NCBI GenBank assembly: GCA_964631345.1
Contig: CAZVWE010000002.1
Span: 248,001-312,000 of the forward strand
Source: MGBC163016 sp964631345
GTDB taxonomy: Bacteria > Actinomycetota > Coriobacteriia > Coriobacteriales > Eggerthellaceae
Direction of reading: 5' to 3'
Length of the DNA: 64,000 nt
Shown: positions 52,456-61,343 of the stretch, piece after piece
Position numbering within the stretch: position 1 is the first letter of the stretch
How the letters are laid out: every line of letters starts with the position of its first letter
The notes under the pieces: model-generated
Told to the model about the DNA's origin: nothing
The model's input: only the letters and a program-made list of their open reading frames with translations
The model's database searches: none
Program-made: the position numbers and the translations under genes

Positions 52456-53229
52456 GTGCCCTACAAAGTAAAGACAGAGGCTTTTGAAGGCCCTTTTGAT
52501 CTGCTTTTATATTTGGTTAGCAAAAAGAGGATCGATATTGGGTCTATATCTATTGTTGAAATTACCGATCAGTATCTAGAGCAAGTCTCTAAGATGAAAG
52601 AGCTTGATCTTGATATTGCCTCTGATTTTCTACTCGTTGCAGCAACTTTACTTGAGATAAAAGCTCACTCTTTGATACCCCCAAAGCGGGATGATCTTGA
52701 TGAAGAGATAGCAGAACTTGCTCCAGATGTAGCGCGCGAAATGCTAGTCGAGAGACTTGTGACTTACAAACAATTCCGTAATGCATCAGATGAATTGGAA
52801 GCGCGGCTTGATGCTCAGTCAAAAATGCATCCAAGACCATTTGGGCCTGACGCGCGATTCTTGGGCAAAATGCCTGATTTTCTTAAAGGCGTAAGCATTG
52901 ATGATCTCGGCATGCTTGCTGCAAAAGTTCTAGCTCGAAAAGATGTGTTTCTGCTTGAATCTGAGCATATTGCGTCAAAGCCAATTCCTGTTGAAGAAAA
53001 AGTGAGATCAATTCACTCAAGAATTGTCAGAGACAAGCATTTAAAGTTTAGTCAGCTTGTTGCAGGGGAGCGCAATGCGCAAATTGTAGTTGTGTCATTT
53101 CTGGCGATTCTTGAACTATATAAGAGGCAAATGGTAATGCTTGAGCAATCAAGTACTTTTGGAGATATATCAATTGACTACATTGAAGGATCAGGCGCAC
53201 TTTTCCTAGACGATGAAGAGGTTGAGTAA
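52456..53229 (+). CDS. scpA: Segregation and condensation protein A
   Basis: The kleisin subunit that links SMC heads with ScpB in the bacterial condensin. The 257-aa protein opens with the conserved AFEGPFDLLLYLVSKKRIDI, has DFLLVAATLLEIKAHSLIP, and ends with the winged helix (VVSFLAILELYKRQMV). GTG 52456 is the start, 6 nt after AAAGG. scpB follows after 5 bp. Confidence 0.95.
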   Translation: MPYKVKTEAFEGPFDLLLYLVSKKRIDIGSISIVEITDQYLEQVSKMKELDLDIASDFLLVAATLLEIKAHSLIPPKRDDLDEEIAELAPDVAREMLVERLVTYKQFRNASDELEARLDAQSKMHPRPFGPDARFLGKMPDFLKGVSIDDLGMLAAKVLARKDVFLLESEHIASKPIPVEEKVRSIHSRIVRDKHLKFSQLVAGERNAQIVVVSFLAILELYKRQMVMLEQSSTFGDISIDYIEGSGALFLDDEEVE

Positions 53230-53234
53230 CACAT

Positions 53235-54155
53235 ATGGATAATGTCAAAAATAGCGTTGCTAACAATAATGGCGATGTTGCCAACAATAATAACGACGTC
53301 AACAACAATAGTGGCGTTGATAACAATAGCGTTGCCAACAACAATGACGTTGATAACAACAAAGCTATTGAGGGGCATATGGATCGCTTGCCTATTAGCC
53401 AATTTGAAGGTAAAGAGCTTGATGGAGCAATTGAGGCCTTGCTATTTGTTACAAATGAGCCATTAAGTACTCTTGTAATTGCAAACACTTTAGGAATTGA
53501 TGCAAGTGAGGCAAAAACAAGACTTGAATCTATTTCTGTAAACCTAGAAGAAGGAGACAGGGGAATCCAGCTTCGCGAGGTTGCCGATGGTTGGCGTCTT
53601 TTTACCCATCCACGCTATGACAGTCTTGTTGAAAAATATGTGCTTTCATGGGATACAAGAAAGCTGTCTGGCGCTGCTATGGAAACACTTGCGATCATTG
53701 CATATACACAGCCTGTTACGCGTTCTGGAATTGCAACAATTCGTGGAGTTAATTCAGATAGTGTTGTGACATCTTTGGTGGACAAGGGCTTGGTTCGCGA
53801 AGTAGGAACTGCAGATACTCCAGGAAATCCTATTCTTTATGGCACGAGTCGTGAGTTCTTGGAGAGATTTGGATTGCGATCTCTTAAAGATTTAACCGAT
53901 TTAGATGAATTTGCCCCTGATGAACAAACGAAAATTTTAATTGAGCGAAGATTAGGTGCGACGCGTGAAGATATTGGCCTTACTGAAGATGAGGCATCGC
54001 GTATGGCAGAAGAGATGTTGTTCTCGGAAAACGAAGAGCTAGAAGACATGGCAGAAGATGCGAAAGCTGCACTTCGCGGAGCGCTTGCCTCAACCCTTGG
54101 ACTTGTTGAGAAAGTCGACTTTGACTCTTTGGAGTTCGATCTCGACGATGAGTGA
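53235..54155 (+). CDS. scpB: Segregation and condensation protein B with Asn-rich N-terminus
   Basis: A two-winged-helix partner of ScpA. The core begins near residue 60 (LDGAIEALLFVTNEPLS) and has TLAIIAYTQPVTRSGIATIRGVNSD, then an acidic tail. Residues 1-48 are Asn-rich with irregular VANNND-like repeats. Two starts are possible: ATG 53235 (306 aa, SD GAGG 14 nt away) and ATG 53379 (258 aa, GAGGGG 5 nt away). The second has the better SD, so the Asn stretch might not be translated; ScpB is usually about 190 aa. Its end overlaps rluB by 8 bp. Confidence 0.9.
   Translation: MDNVKNSVANNNGDVANNNNDVNNNSGVDNNSVANNNDVDNNKAIEGHMDRLPISQFEGKELDGAIEALLFVTNEPLSTLVIANTLGIDASEAKTRLESISVNLEEGDRGIQLREVADGWRLFTHPRYDSLVEKYVLSWDTRKLSGAAMETLAIIAYTQPVTRSGIATIRGVNSDSVVTSLVDKGLVREVGTADTPGNPILYGTSREFLERFGLRSLKDLTDLDEFAPDEQTKILIERRLGATREDIGLTEDEASRMAEEMLFSENEELEDMAEDAKAALRGALASTLGLVEKVDFDSLEFDLDDE
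53247..53366 (+). repeat. Asn-codon repeat at the scpB 5' end
   Basis: Imperfect repeats of GTTGCCAACAATAATGACG type, with units of 15-21 bp (multiples of three), encode VANNNGD, VANNNND, VNNNSG, VDNNS, VANNND and VDNN. Such a tract can gain or lose units in frame. Confidence 0.8.
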
Positions 54156-54918
54156 TGAAAGACTCCAAAAGATTTTATCGCGTGCTGGGTTTGGTTCTAG
54201 AAGGCATTGCGAAGATTTAATTGCCAATGGATATGTGAGTGTAAACGGGCGTATCGAAAATCGCTTGGGTTCGAAAGCTGATTTATCCAAAGATACAGTT
54301 GAAGTAAATGGACAACTAGTTTGTGTTCCGGATACTAATGTGACATTTAAGATTAACAAACCCAAGGGCATGATCACAGCAATGAGCGACGCTCATGGGG
54401 CAAGGTGTATTTCAGAACTTCTTCCTACAAAAGAATTTCCATCACTTTTTCCAATTGGAAGACTTGATAAGGATACAACCGGTCTCATTCTTGCAACAAC
54501 AGATGGTGAACTTGGAAATGCCCTCATGCATCCCTCAAGTCATGTTGATAAAACATATGAGGCGTTGATACAAGGAAAGTTAACCCATAAAGAACTATCT
54601 CAATTGGAAGCAGGGATCTTGCTAGATGACAGGCTGACTGCTCCAGCAAAAGTGCGTATATTAAATTCGGAAAACCATAGACTTGATTTAAATGATCGTG
54701 GATCATTAAAGGGCGATTTTACTTTGACAGAAATTACGATCCATGAAGGAAGAAATAGACAGGTAAGGCGAATGTTTAAAGCTGTAGGGCATGAGGTGGT
54801 GGAACTACAGCGAACTAAATATGGACCCATTCTTTTGGATGGACTATCGCAATGTGAATGTGTCAAACTCACACAAGATGAATTAAACGCCTTAATGTCT
54901 TCATGTAATAAACGTTAA
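54148..54918 (+). CDS. rluB: Pseudouridine synthase, RluB/RsuA family
   Basis: Converts a uridine to pseudouridine in rRNA (probably 23S; the exact site cannot be read from sequence). The 256-aa protein has an N-terminal S4 RNA-binding domain (RLQKILSRAGFGSRRHCEDLI) and the catalytic Asp in GRLDKDTTGLILATTDGEL, with HEGRNRQVRRMF later. ATG 54148 is the family start and overlaps scpB by 8 bp; longer in-frame starts upstream lie within scpB. Confidence 0.93.
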   Translation: MSDERLQKILSRAGFGSRRHCEDLIANGYVSVNGRIENRLGSKADLSKDTVEVNGQLVCVPDTNVTFKINKPKGMITAMSDAHGARCISELLPTKEFPSLFPIGRLDKDTTGLILATTDGELGNALMHPSSHVDKTYEALIQGKLTHKELSQLEAGILLDDRLTAPAKVRILNSENHRLDLNDRGSLKGDFTLTEITIHEGRNRQVRRMFKAVGHEVVELQRTKYGPILLDGLSQCECVKLTQDELNALMSSCNKR

Positions 54919-54986
54919 CGCTACAATTGATTTGCTTATAGTTCTTTATGCTTTTGACAACTTGATTTTAGAAAGGGTTTTCGGTT

Positions 54987-56228
54987 TTGAACTCCAAGAC
55001 TACATACATGGACAACTCAAATGCAATAGATACGACTGCAGTAATTTCAGATACGGGAGCTCAAAACACAGAGGCTCAAGATATGGAATCCCCGTTTAAA
55101 TATATATCTGTCATAGGGCTTGGACTTATAGGCTCTTCGTTAGCCGGAGCTTTAAAGAAAGCCTATCCAGATGTCCATATATTTGGAGTTGATACGGATT
55201 CTAGGTCATGCGTTGTGGCACAGAAACGCGGCTATATCGATGAATATGCTATATGCGGTGATAATCGAATACTAGAAGCATTCTCCAATGAAGCAGACCT
55301 TATTATTCTTGCAATACCAGTTGCTGAGGTTGATGGTTATTTACATCTAATTGCTGATAGTGGTTTTAATGGCGTTGTTACAGATACGATTTCTACAAAA
55401 GCACATATATTACAGGCAGCCAGTGACATCTTGGGTGATTTCACCGGTTATATTCCGGGGCACCCTATGGCAGGTTCTGAAGTTAATGGCATAGATGGCG
55501 CGCGAACAGATTTGTTCGAAGGTTCAAATTGGATTTTATGCCCTGATTCCAGGACAGATCCGGATCAGTTCTCTAAATTACATGAGCTTATATGCGGTAT
55601 ATCTGCTCGAGTTGTATCTATCCCTAGAGAAGAGCATGACAGCGCTGTTGCAATCGTAAGCCATGTTCCACACGTTATTGCATCTGCTTTAATGAGGCTT
55701 GCGAACAATCATGCAACCGATGATAAGTCTCTTATGAGACTTGCTGCTGGTGGATTTAAGGATACAACTAGAATTGCCGCAGGATCTCCAAAGCTTTGGT
55801 GTGGAATCGCCTTTGATAATGAGAAAGCTTTAGTTGATGGTTTAAATGAAATCAAAGGGATTATTGGTGCATATGTTGATGCTTTGGAATCCCAAGATAG
55901 ACAGACGTTAACCAGCTTATTGGCGGAATCTGCCGAGGCCAGAAATCAATTGCCTGCTGAATGGGTTCCTTGTTCTGAGAAGTTGCTTGATGTTCGAATT
56001 CCGATGGTTAATAAAAATGGTGTAATTGCAGAGGTTACAACCATTGCAAGTTCTGTGGGTTGCAACATACAATCTATTGAAATTGATCATTTATCGGAAG
56101 GTAACGCTGTTTTATCTATGATACTTACAGACGAAGGTGATATTGGGCAATTATCGTATCAGCTAATAGATGCAGGGTATGCCGTCTCATTTAGGCCGAT
56201 CGAACCAAAGGAGCATTCACATGTCTAA
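54987..56228 (+). CDS. tyrA: Prephenate dehydrogenase with ACT domain
   Basis: Tyrosine branch of aromatic synthesis: oxidises prephenate (or arogenate) with NAD(P). Of 413 aa, about the first 35 are a polar extension. The Rossmann motif is SVIGLGLIGSSLAGAL, with GHPMAGSEVNG and IVSHVPHVIASAL (catalytic His region) following. An ACT domain near 340-413 suggests feedback by an amino acid. The start is TTG 54987, 9 nt after GAAAGGG; ATG 55008 is an alternative. It overlaps aroA by 8 bp. Confidence 0.93.
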   Translation: MNSKTTYMDNSNAIDTTAVISDTGAQNTEAQDMESPFKYISVIGLGLIGSSLAGALKKAYPDVHIFGVDTDSRSCVVAQKRGYIDEYAICGDNRILEAFSNEADLIILAIPVAEVDGYLHLIADSGFNGVVTDTISTKAHILQAASDILGDFTGYIPGHPMAGSEVNGIDGARTDLFEGSNWILCPDSRTDPDQFSKLHELICGISARVVSIPREEHDSAVAIVSHVPHVIASALMRLANNHATDDKSLMRLAAGGFKDTTRIAAGSPKLWCGIAFDNEKALVDGLNEIKGIIGAYVDALESQDRQTLTSLLAESAEARNQLPAEWVPCSEKLLDVRIPMVNKNGVIAEVTTIASSVGCNIQSIEIDHLSEGNAVLSMILTDEGDIGQLSYQLIDAGYAVSFRPIEPKEHSHV

Positions 56229-57549
56229 AGAAACAACAACCGTGATTGAACCTTTAGTGCAACCTCTTTGTGGTAAGGTTCATGTTCCGGGCGATAAATC
56301 AATATCACATAGAGCTGTGCTGCTTTCTGCTATGGCAGAGGGAACATCAAATCTCAAAGGTGTCCTTGATTCAGATGATGTTAGGTCATCGATGAAAGCC
56401 GTGGCAGATCTTGGTGCAAAGGTTAATCTTGAAAAGACAGAAGACGGTTCTTTGGCAGGAACTGTTACAGGATGGGGTGCCGAAGGCCCCGTGCAGCCAG
56501 ATCATGCAATTGACTGCGGGAATTCCGGGACAACTGCACGGCTTTTAATGGGGATGCTTGCTCCTTGGGAAATTGAAGTTGAGATAACAGGGGACGAGTC
56601 GCTTTGTTCTCGCCCTATGAGAAGAAACACCGCACCTTTAATGAAGATGGGCGTTCAGTTTGTGCCCGAAGACGCAAACAGGCTTCCACTAAAAGAGATT
56701 GGCACTCCAAATCTTAAGGCTATTCAATACGAAGCGCCCATGGCATCTGCACAACTTAAAACAGCCGTTCTTTTGGCTGGAGTTTATGCAAAAGGTACGA
56801 CTACACTCAACGAGCCTTCACCTTCTCGTAATCACACAGAGCTAATGCTTCCTGAGTTTGGCGTTCCAACTACTGCAGGAAGTCGAGTGGCTACGGTGTC
56901 AGGTCCTGCGCTCATGCATGCATGCGATATCAATGTCCCAGGAGATCCTTCATCGGCTGCGTTCTTATGTGCTTGCGCAATACTTAAGCGGGGAAGCGAT
57001 GTAACGATCGAGGATGTATCGCTTAATGCTGCGCGTATTGGTTTTGCCCGTACACTTGAGAGAATGGGCGCAAACATAGAAGACAAGCGAACTGGCAGTG
57101 AAGGCAAAGAACCCTATGGGTTTATTCATGCAAGTTATACGCCAATGCTTCGTGGATGTGAGGTGCCGCCACAACATTTTGCCTCAATTGTAGATGAGGT
57201 TCCTGTGCTTGCATTTGTTGCAGCGCATGCAAAGGGTATAACCGTTTTTCGTGGTGTATCAGAGCTTCGTGCAAAAGAATCAAACAGGCTTCAAGCAATA
57301 ATTGATGGTCTTTCTTTGATGGGTATTGATACATGGGAAGAAAGCGATGATCTTTTCATTGAGGGTAATCCTGGACTTGAAGTTGCACCAGATACAGAGT
57401 TTGACTCATTAGGTGACCATAGATTGGCTATGACTTGGGCTTTAGCTGGACTTTGTGGAAACGCTCCAGTTAAAGTTAAGGGGTTTGATTCTATCTCCGT
57501 TAGCTTTCCTGGCTTTATGAATACAATTAAAGAATTGGAGACCAAATGA
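56221..57549 (+). CDS. aroA: 3-phosphoshikimate 1-carboxyvinyltransferase (EPSP synthase)
   Basis: The sixth shikimate-pathway step: joins PEP to shikimate 3-phosphate. The 442-aa protein has VPGDKSISHRAVLLSAMAEG, DCGNSGTTARLLMGML, SRPMRR, ASAQLKTAVLLAG and ESNRLQAI. ATG 56221 has AAAGGAG 7 nt upstream and overlaps the tyrA stop; an in-frame upstream start at 56170 would lie inside tyrA. Its stop overlaps cmk (ATGA). Confidence 0.96.
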   Translation: MSKETTTVIEPLVQPLCGKVHVPGDKSISHRAVLLSAMAEGTSNLKGVLDSDDVRSSMKAVADLGAKVNLEKTEDGSLAGTVTGWGAEGPVQPDHAIDCGNSGTTARLLMGMLAPWEIEVEITGDESLCSRPMRRNTAPLMKMGVQFVPEDANRLPLKEIGTPNLKAIQYEAPMASAQLKTAVLLAGVYAKGTTTLNEPSPSRNHTELMLPEFGVPTTAGSRVATVSGPALMHACDINVPGDPSSAAFLCACAILKRGSDVTIEDVSLNAARIGFARTLERMGANIEDKRTGSEGKEPYGFIHASYTPMLRGCEVPPQHFASIVDEVPVLAFVAAHAKGITVFRGVSELRAKESNRLQAIIDGLSLMGIDTWEESDDLFIEGNPGLEVAPDTEFDSLGDHRLAMTWALAGLCGNAPVKVKGFDSISVSFPGFMNTIKELETK

Positions 57550-58220
57550 TAGTTGCGATTGATGGACCATCTGGTGCAGGTAAATCAACGGTTGCGAAAG
57601 CAGCCGCTGGAAAACTTGGATTTAACTGCCTTGATACGGGGGCAATGTATAGAGCGGTTGCATGGCTTGCCTTACATGATGGCATATCTCTTGAAGACGA
57701 TGAAGCGCTTACAAAGTTAGCCAATGCTTGCACAATTGAATTTAAGCACGTAGAAGGAGACCCGGCTCCTAAAGGTGTGCTTATTGATGGCAATGATGTA
57801 ACAGATGCGATTAGAACAGCTGAAATTGATAAGGCGGTCTCGCCTGTAAGTGCTGTTGCAGGTGTTAGAGAGGCAATGGTGCTTCAGCAAAGACGCATTG
57901 CTGAGGGTGGAAACTATGTAATAGAAGGAAGAGACATCGGCACAGTTGTATGTCCTGACGCTGAGGTTAAAGTGTTTTTGACTGCATCTCCTGAGCAACG
58001 TGCACATAGACGAGTCAGACAGAATGCAGACCGTGGAATTGGATCAATCGATTATGAAGAGGTTTTAGCCGATTTGATCAGACGCGATGATTGTGATTCC
58101 AATCGTAAAGAGTCTCCGCTTAAGACTGCAGACGATGCGGTGTTTATTGATTCGACGGATTCATATATAGAACAGGTAATCGATATGATTTGCGAACTTG
58201 CTCATAAAGCTGGAGCGTAG
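57546..58220 (+). CDS. cmk: Cytidylate kinase
   Basis: Phosphorylates CMP and dCMP with ATP. The 224-aa protein has the P-loop IDGPSGAGKSTVAKAAA, LDTGAMYRAVAWLA, the CMP-binding insert with GNDVTDAIRTAEID, and VIEGRDIGTVVCPDAEVKVFL. It overlaps aroA by 4 bp (translational coupling). plsC, ispH and der follow, a frequent Gram-positive order. Confidence 0.96.
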   Translation: MIVAIDGPSGAGKSTVAKAAAGKLGFNCLDTGAMYRAVAWLALHDGISLEDDEALTKLANACTIEFKHVEGDPAPKGVLIDGNDVTDAIRTAEIDKAVSPVSAVAGVREAMVLQQRRIAEGGNYVIEGRDIGTVVCPDAEVKVFLTASPEQRAHRRVRQNADRGIGSIDYEEVLADLIRRDDCDSNRKESPLKTADDAVFIDSTDSYIEQVIDMICELAHKAGA

Positions 58221-58224
58221 GCAA

Positions 58225-59064
58225 TTGTCTTTATTTTTACCATACGAAAAAATGTGGGATATGCCACTAGGTGGGATATCTAAGGAAAAACAAATACCGC
58301 ACTGGTTTGGAAACCTTGCATATGTTGTAGTTGGTTTTATCTTCAAAATCTGTTTTAGATACAAGGTTTATGGGCGAGAAAGCCTGCGTGAGTTTTATGA
58401 CAAAACAGGCGTTGTAGTTGTATGTAATCACACGTCATTTCTTGACGTTGCTTTTATTTATCTTGCTGCAAGGCCAAAACAATGGGTTCGTCTTATAGGA
58501 CGCGATTCTTTATTTGATAATGCGCATGGTCTTGTAGGTCAAATATTATCTCGTGTTGGGGCTTTCCCTATAAAGCGTGATACAGCAGACAGAACAGCCA
58601 TTAAAAGAGCTACACGTATGCTTAAAAACAAAGAGCTTGTAGGGATTCTTCCAGAAGGTACAAGGCGCGGGAAGGGGTCAATGAAGCCTGAGCTTCATGC
58701 GGGTGCTGCCTTTATTGCAAAGATGGGTCATGCGCCGCTTCTTCCAATGACTGTTCGTAATGCTGAATATGTAAAGCAAAAAGGGAAGAGGTTCCATTTT
58801 CCAAAGATTACAGTTGAATATGGAAACCCTATTTTGCTTGAGGACTTTGATTTTTTGCCGAAAGAAGACAGACTAGATGGATGCACTTGGTATGTAATGC
58901 GCGAATGTTTTGCGCTGTCAAGGCAGATTCCTAAAGAAGAAGTAGATATGGTTGAGCTATTTCCCGATGCAAAGGATTTTACAGAAACGTTTGCAAATCA
59001 TCCTGTCCCTACACGCACAACATTAGAAGTTGTAGCTGATATAGAAAAAGAAAGTAAATCCTAA
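58225..59064 (+). CDS. plsC: 1-acyl-sn-glycerol-3-phosphate acyltransferase
   Basis: Makes phosphatidic acid from lysophosphatidic acid at the membrane. Acyltransferase motifs: NHTSFLD (H-x4-D), GAFPIKRD and PEGTRRGKG. One hydrophobic segment is near the N-terminus. The start is uncertain: TTG 58225 has GGAG 9 nt ahead; ATG 58252 has no SD. The 279-aa length exceeds the usual 200-250 because of a C-terminal extension of about 50 residues. plsY and gpsA, other phospholipid genes, lie 4-5 kb downstream. Confidence 0.9.
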   Translation: MSLFLPYEKMWDMPLGGISKEKQIPHWFGNLAYVVVGFIFKICFRYKVYGRESLREFYDKTGVVVVCNHTSFLDVAFIYLAARPKQWVRLIGRDSLFDNAHGLVGQILSRVGAFPIKRDTADRTAIKRATRMLKNKELVGILPEGTRRGKGSMKPELHAGAAFIAKMGHAPLLPMTVRNAEYVKQKGKRFHFPKITVEYGNPILLEDFDFLPKEDRLDGCTWYVMRECFALSRQIPKEEVDMVELFPDAKDFTETFANHPVPTRTTLEVVADIEKESKS

Positions 59065-59900
59065 TGGAGGTTCTACTTGCAAGCTATGCAGGCGCTTGTT
59101 ATGGCGTGAAAAGAGCGCTTGATATTGCTTTTGGTATGGCGGGGTCTGATGGCGGAGTGTCTACGCTTGGTTCTTTAATTCATAATCCAGGTGTTGTAAG
59201 GGAACTTGAAGAATTGGGTATAGAGAAGGCCGATGATATCGCATCTATTGCCACTGAAAATCTAATAATAAGAAGCCATGGCGTTGATCCTGGAACGAAA
59301 GATGCTCTTTGTGAGCTTGGGATCAATGTGGTAGATGCAACTTGTCCGCATGTGGAAAGAGCGCAAAAAGCAGCTTCTGAACTTGCAGAAGAATGCACAT
59401 CTGTGCTTGTGGTTGGTGAAAAAGGGCATCCCGAAGTTGAGGGTCTTAAGGCTTATGCGTCATTGGGAAATGCATCAGTTTATGTGGTGTTAGACCCGCA
59501 TGAAATACCGGATGTTTTAGGAGATAAAGTTGGGGTTGTAGTGCAGACAACTCAGACCAACGAAAACTTCGATTTGATCATAAACGAGCTTAAAGGGCGA
59601 GGTATTACTCCAAAGGTAAGAGACACAATCTGTGCCGCTACTCAAAAAAGGCAAAAAACAGCAGCAGAACTTGCGCAAAATGTTGACGTGATGATAGTAC
59701 TCGGTGGAAAAAATTCTTCCAACACAACCAGGTTGGCTGAAATTTGCGAAAAGGCTTGTAAGAATACCCACCATATAGAGGATGCTTCAGAGATAGATTT
59801 TGCATGGTTTAATGGGTGTGAGACGGTAGGTGTTACCGCAGGTGCCTCAACGCCTCAAAGTCAAATTGACACTCTAGTTGAGCTTTTACGGAAAGCTTGA
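59064..59900 (+). CDS. ispH: 4-hydroxy-3-methylbut-2-enyl diphosphate reductase
   Basis: Last MEP-pathway enzyme: makes IPP and DMAPP with a 4Fe-4S cluster. The 278-aa protein has the three cluster Cys in GACYGVKRALDI, NVVDATCPHVERAQ and RDTICAATQKRQ, plus HNPGVV, RSHGVD and GKGHPE-like EKGHPEVEG. Start ATG 59064 shares one base with the plsC stop. dxs is also in this window, at 45 kb. Confidence 0.96.
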   Translation: MEVLLASYAGACYGVKRALDIAFGMAGSDGGVSTLGSLIHNPGVVRELEELGIEKADDIASIATENLIIRSHGVDPGTKDALCELGINVVDATCPHVERAQKAASELAEECTSVLVVGEKGHPEVEGLKAYASLGNASVYVVLDPHEIPDVLGDKVGVVVQTTQTNENFDLIINELKGRGITPKVRDTICAATQKRQKTAAELAQNVDVMIVLGGKNSSNTTRLAEICEKACKNTHHIEDASEIDFAWFNGCETVGVTAGASTPQSQIDTLVELLRKA

Positions 59901-59918
59901 TCTGCATAAAGAGTATAC

Positions 59919-61340
59919 GTGGATATTGGTGCACATATTAAAAGCGTAGCGAATAACTCTCCTGCATGGCGTGTAGGTCTGAGGCCTGGTTATGAAATCT
60001 TGTCAGTTGAAGGCGAGCATTTAAGAGATGTGCTTGACTGGATGTGGCTTACAGATGGCGATAGTGTAGAAATTGAATATCTAGATGATGCAGGTGCTTT
60101 CAAAAAAGTAAAACTTGCACGCGAATTTGGCGAAGAATGGGGACTTCTATTTACCGAATCTATTTTTGACGGTGTTAAAACTTGCAAAAATGCCTGTACG
60201 TTTTGCTTTATGCGCCAGCTTCCAGATAATATGCGCAGCACTTTAACGGTCAGAGATGATGACTTTCGTATGAGTTTTCTTGCTGGAAACTTTGTAACTC
60301 TTACAAATCTGACTGAAACGGATATCGAAAGAATTATCGAGCAACACATATCGCCTCTGCGCATGTCTTTACATGCCATCAATCCTGAGGTTCGCAAATC
60401 TTTAATGGGAGAAAACGCTCAAGCTGGAATAGATAATCTGGAAGTTTTACTTGACGCGGGTATTTGTTTTGACGCTCAGATTGTTTTGGTGCCAGGTGTT
60501 AATGATGGGGCTGTGCTAACTGAAACTCTCAAATGGGCGCTTTCGCATGATGGAATTGAAAATATAGCAGTTGTTCCTTTAGGGTATACGAAATATCAGG
60601 ACAGGTTTGATAGAAGCTTTGAAACTATCACTTCTGCACTTGATGTCATAAATACCATTGGAAAAATTCAAGATGTTGCGCTTTTAGATAGAGGGTATCC
60701 ATTTGCTTATGCAGCTGATGAGTTCTATAGAAATGCTTATAGAGATGAACTGTTAAAACATCTTCCACCTGCAGAGTTTTACAACGGATATGCAATGTTT
60801 GAAGATGGTGTTGGAATAATTAGATATGCGGTTGATAGCTTTCATGAGGCAGAACATAAAGGTGTGTGCAAAAGGCTTGCACAAGTATTGGCAGCTCGTA
60901 ACACATGTGTTTTTTGGATATGTGGCGAAGCGATGACTCCACAGGTGTCTTTGTTGCTTGAGGAAAGTGAGCTTAAAGATAGCGTGTTGCCTTTAATTGT
61001 TGCGAATGATTTTTTTGGCGGCAATGTTAATGTGACAGGTCTTCTTTGTGGATGCGATATTATGACTGCAATACAGGGCGCGCTTGATGAGGCAAACAAG
61101 TCCTCTGTTAGAGATTTTCCTTACGAACCTTTTGATATTTCTAGCGGTATTCCTTGTGGTATTCCCGGTAATTTACGTCCAGTTTTTGTATTGCCAGATG
61201 TTTTATTCAATGATGATGGCTTAACTCTTGACGATATGTCGCTTGACGATATCAGGCACCTAACAGGCGCGTGCGTGTATAAGGTGCCAAGTGATCCGTT
61301 AGACTGTTTCTTAACATTAATTGAGATACTTGAGGATTGA
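59919..61340 (+). CDS. DUF512 radical-SAM protein with PDZ-like N-terminus
   Basis: A 473-aa conserved protein of unknown activity found upstream of der in many Gram-positive bacteria. It has a PDZ-like start (PAWRVGLRPGYEILSVEG), the radical-SAM cysteines in CKNACTFCFMRQLP (CxxxCxxC spacing), and the DUF512 domain toward the end. The start is GTG 59919. It lies 3 bp before der. A role in ribosome or RNA metabolism is inferred only from the neighbour. Confidence 0.9.
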   Translation: MDIGAHIKSVANNSPAWRVGLRPGYEILSVEGEHLRDVLDWMWLTDGDSVEIEYLDDAGAFKKVKLAREFGEEWGLLFTESIFDGVKTCKNACTFCFMRQLPDNMRSTLTVRDDDFRMSFLAGNFVTLTNLTETDIERIIEQHISPLRMSLHAINPEVRKSLMGENAQAGIDNLEVLLDAGICFDAQIVLVPGVNDGAVLTETLKWALSHDGIENIAVVPLGYTKYQDRFDRSFETITSALDVINTIGKIQDVALLDRGYPFAYAADEFYRNAYRDELLKHLPPAEFYNGYAMFEDGVGIIRYAVDSFHEAEHKGVCKRLAQVLAARNTCVFWICGEAMTPQVSLLLEESELKDSVLPLIVANDFFGGNVNVTGLLCGCDIMTAIQGALDEANKSSVRDFPYEPFDISSGIPCGIPGNLRPVFVLPDVLFNDDGLTLDDMSLDDIRHLTGACVYKVPSDPLDCFLTLIEILED

Positions 61341-61343
61341 TAA

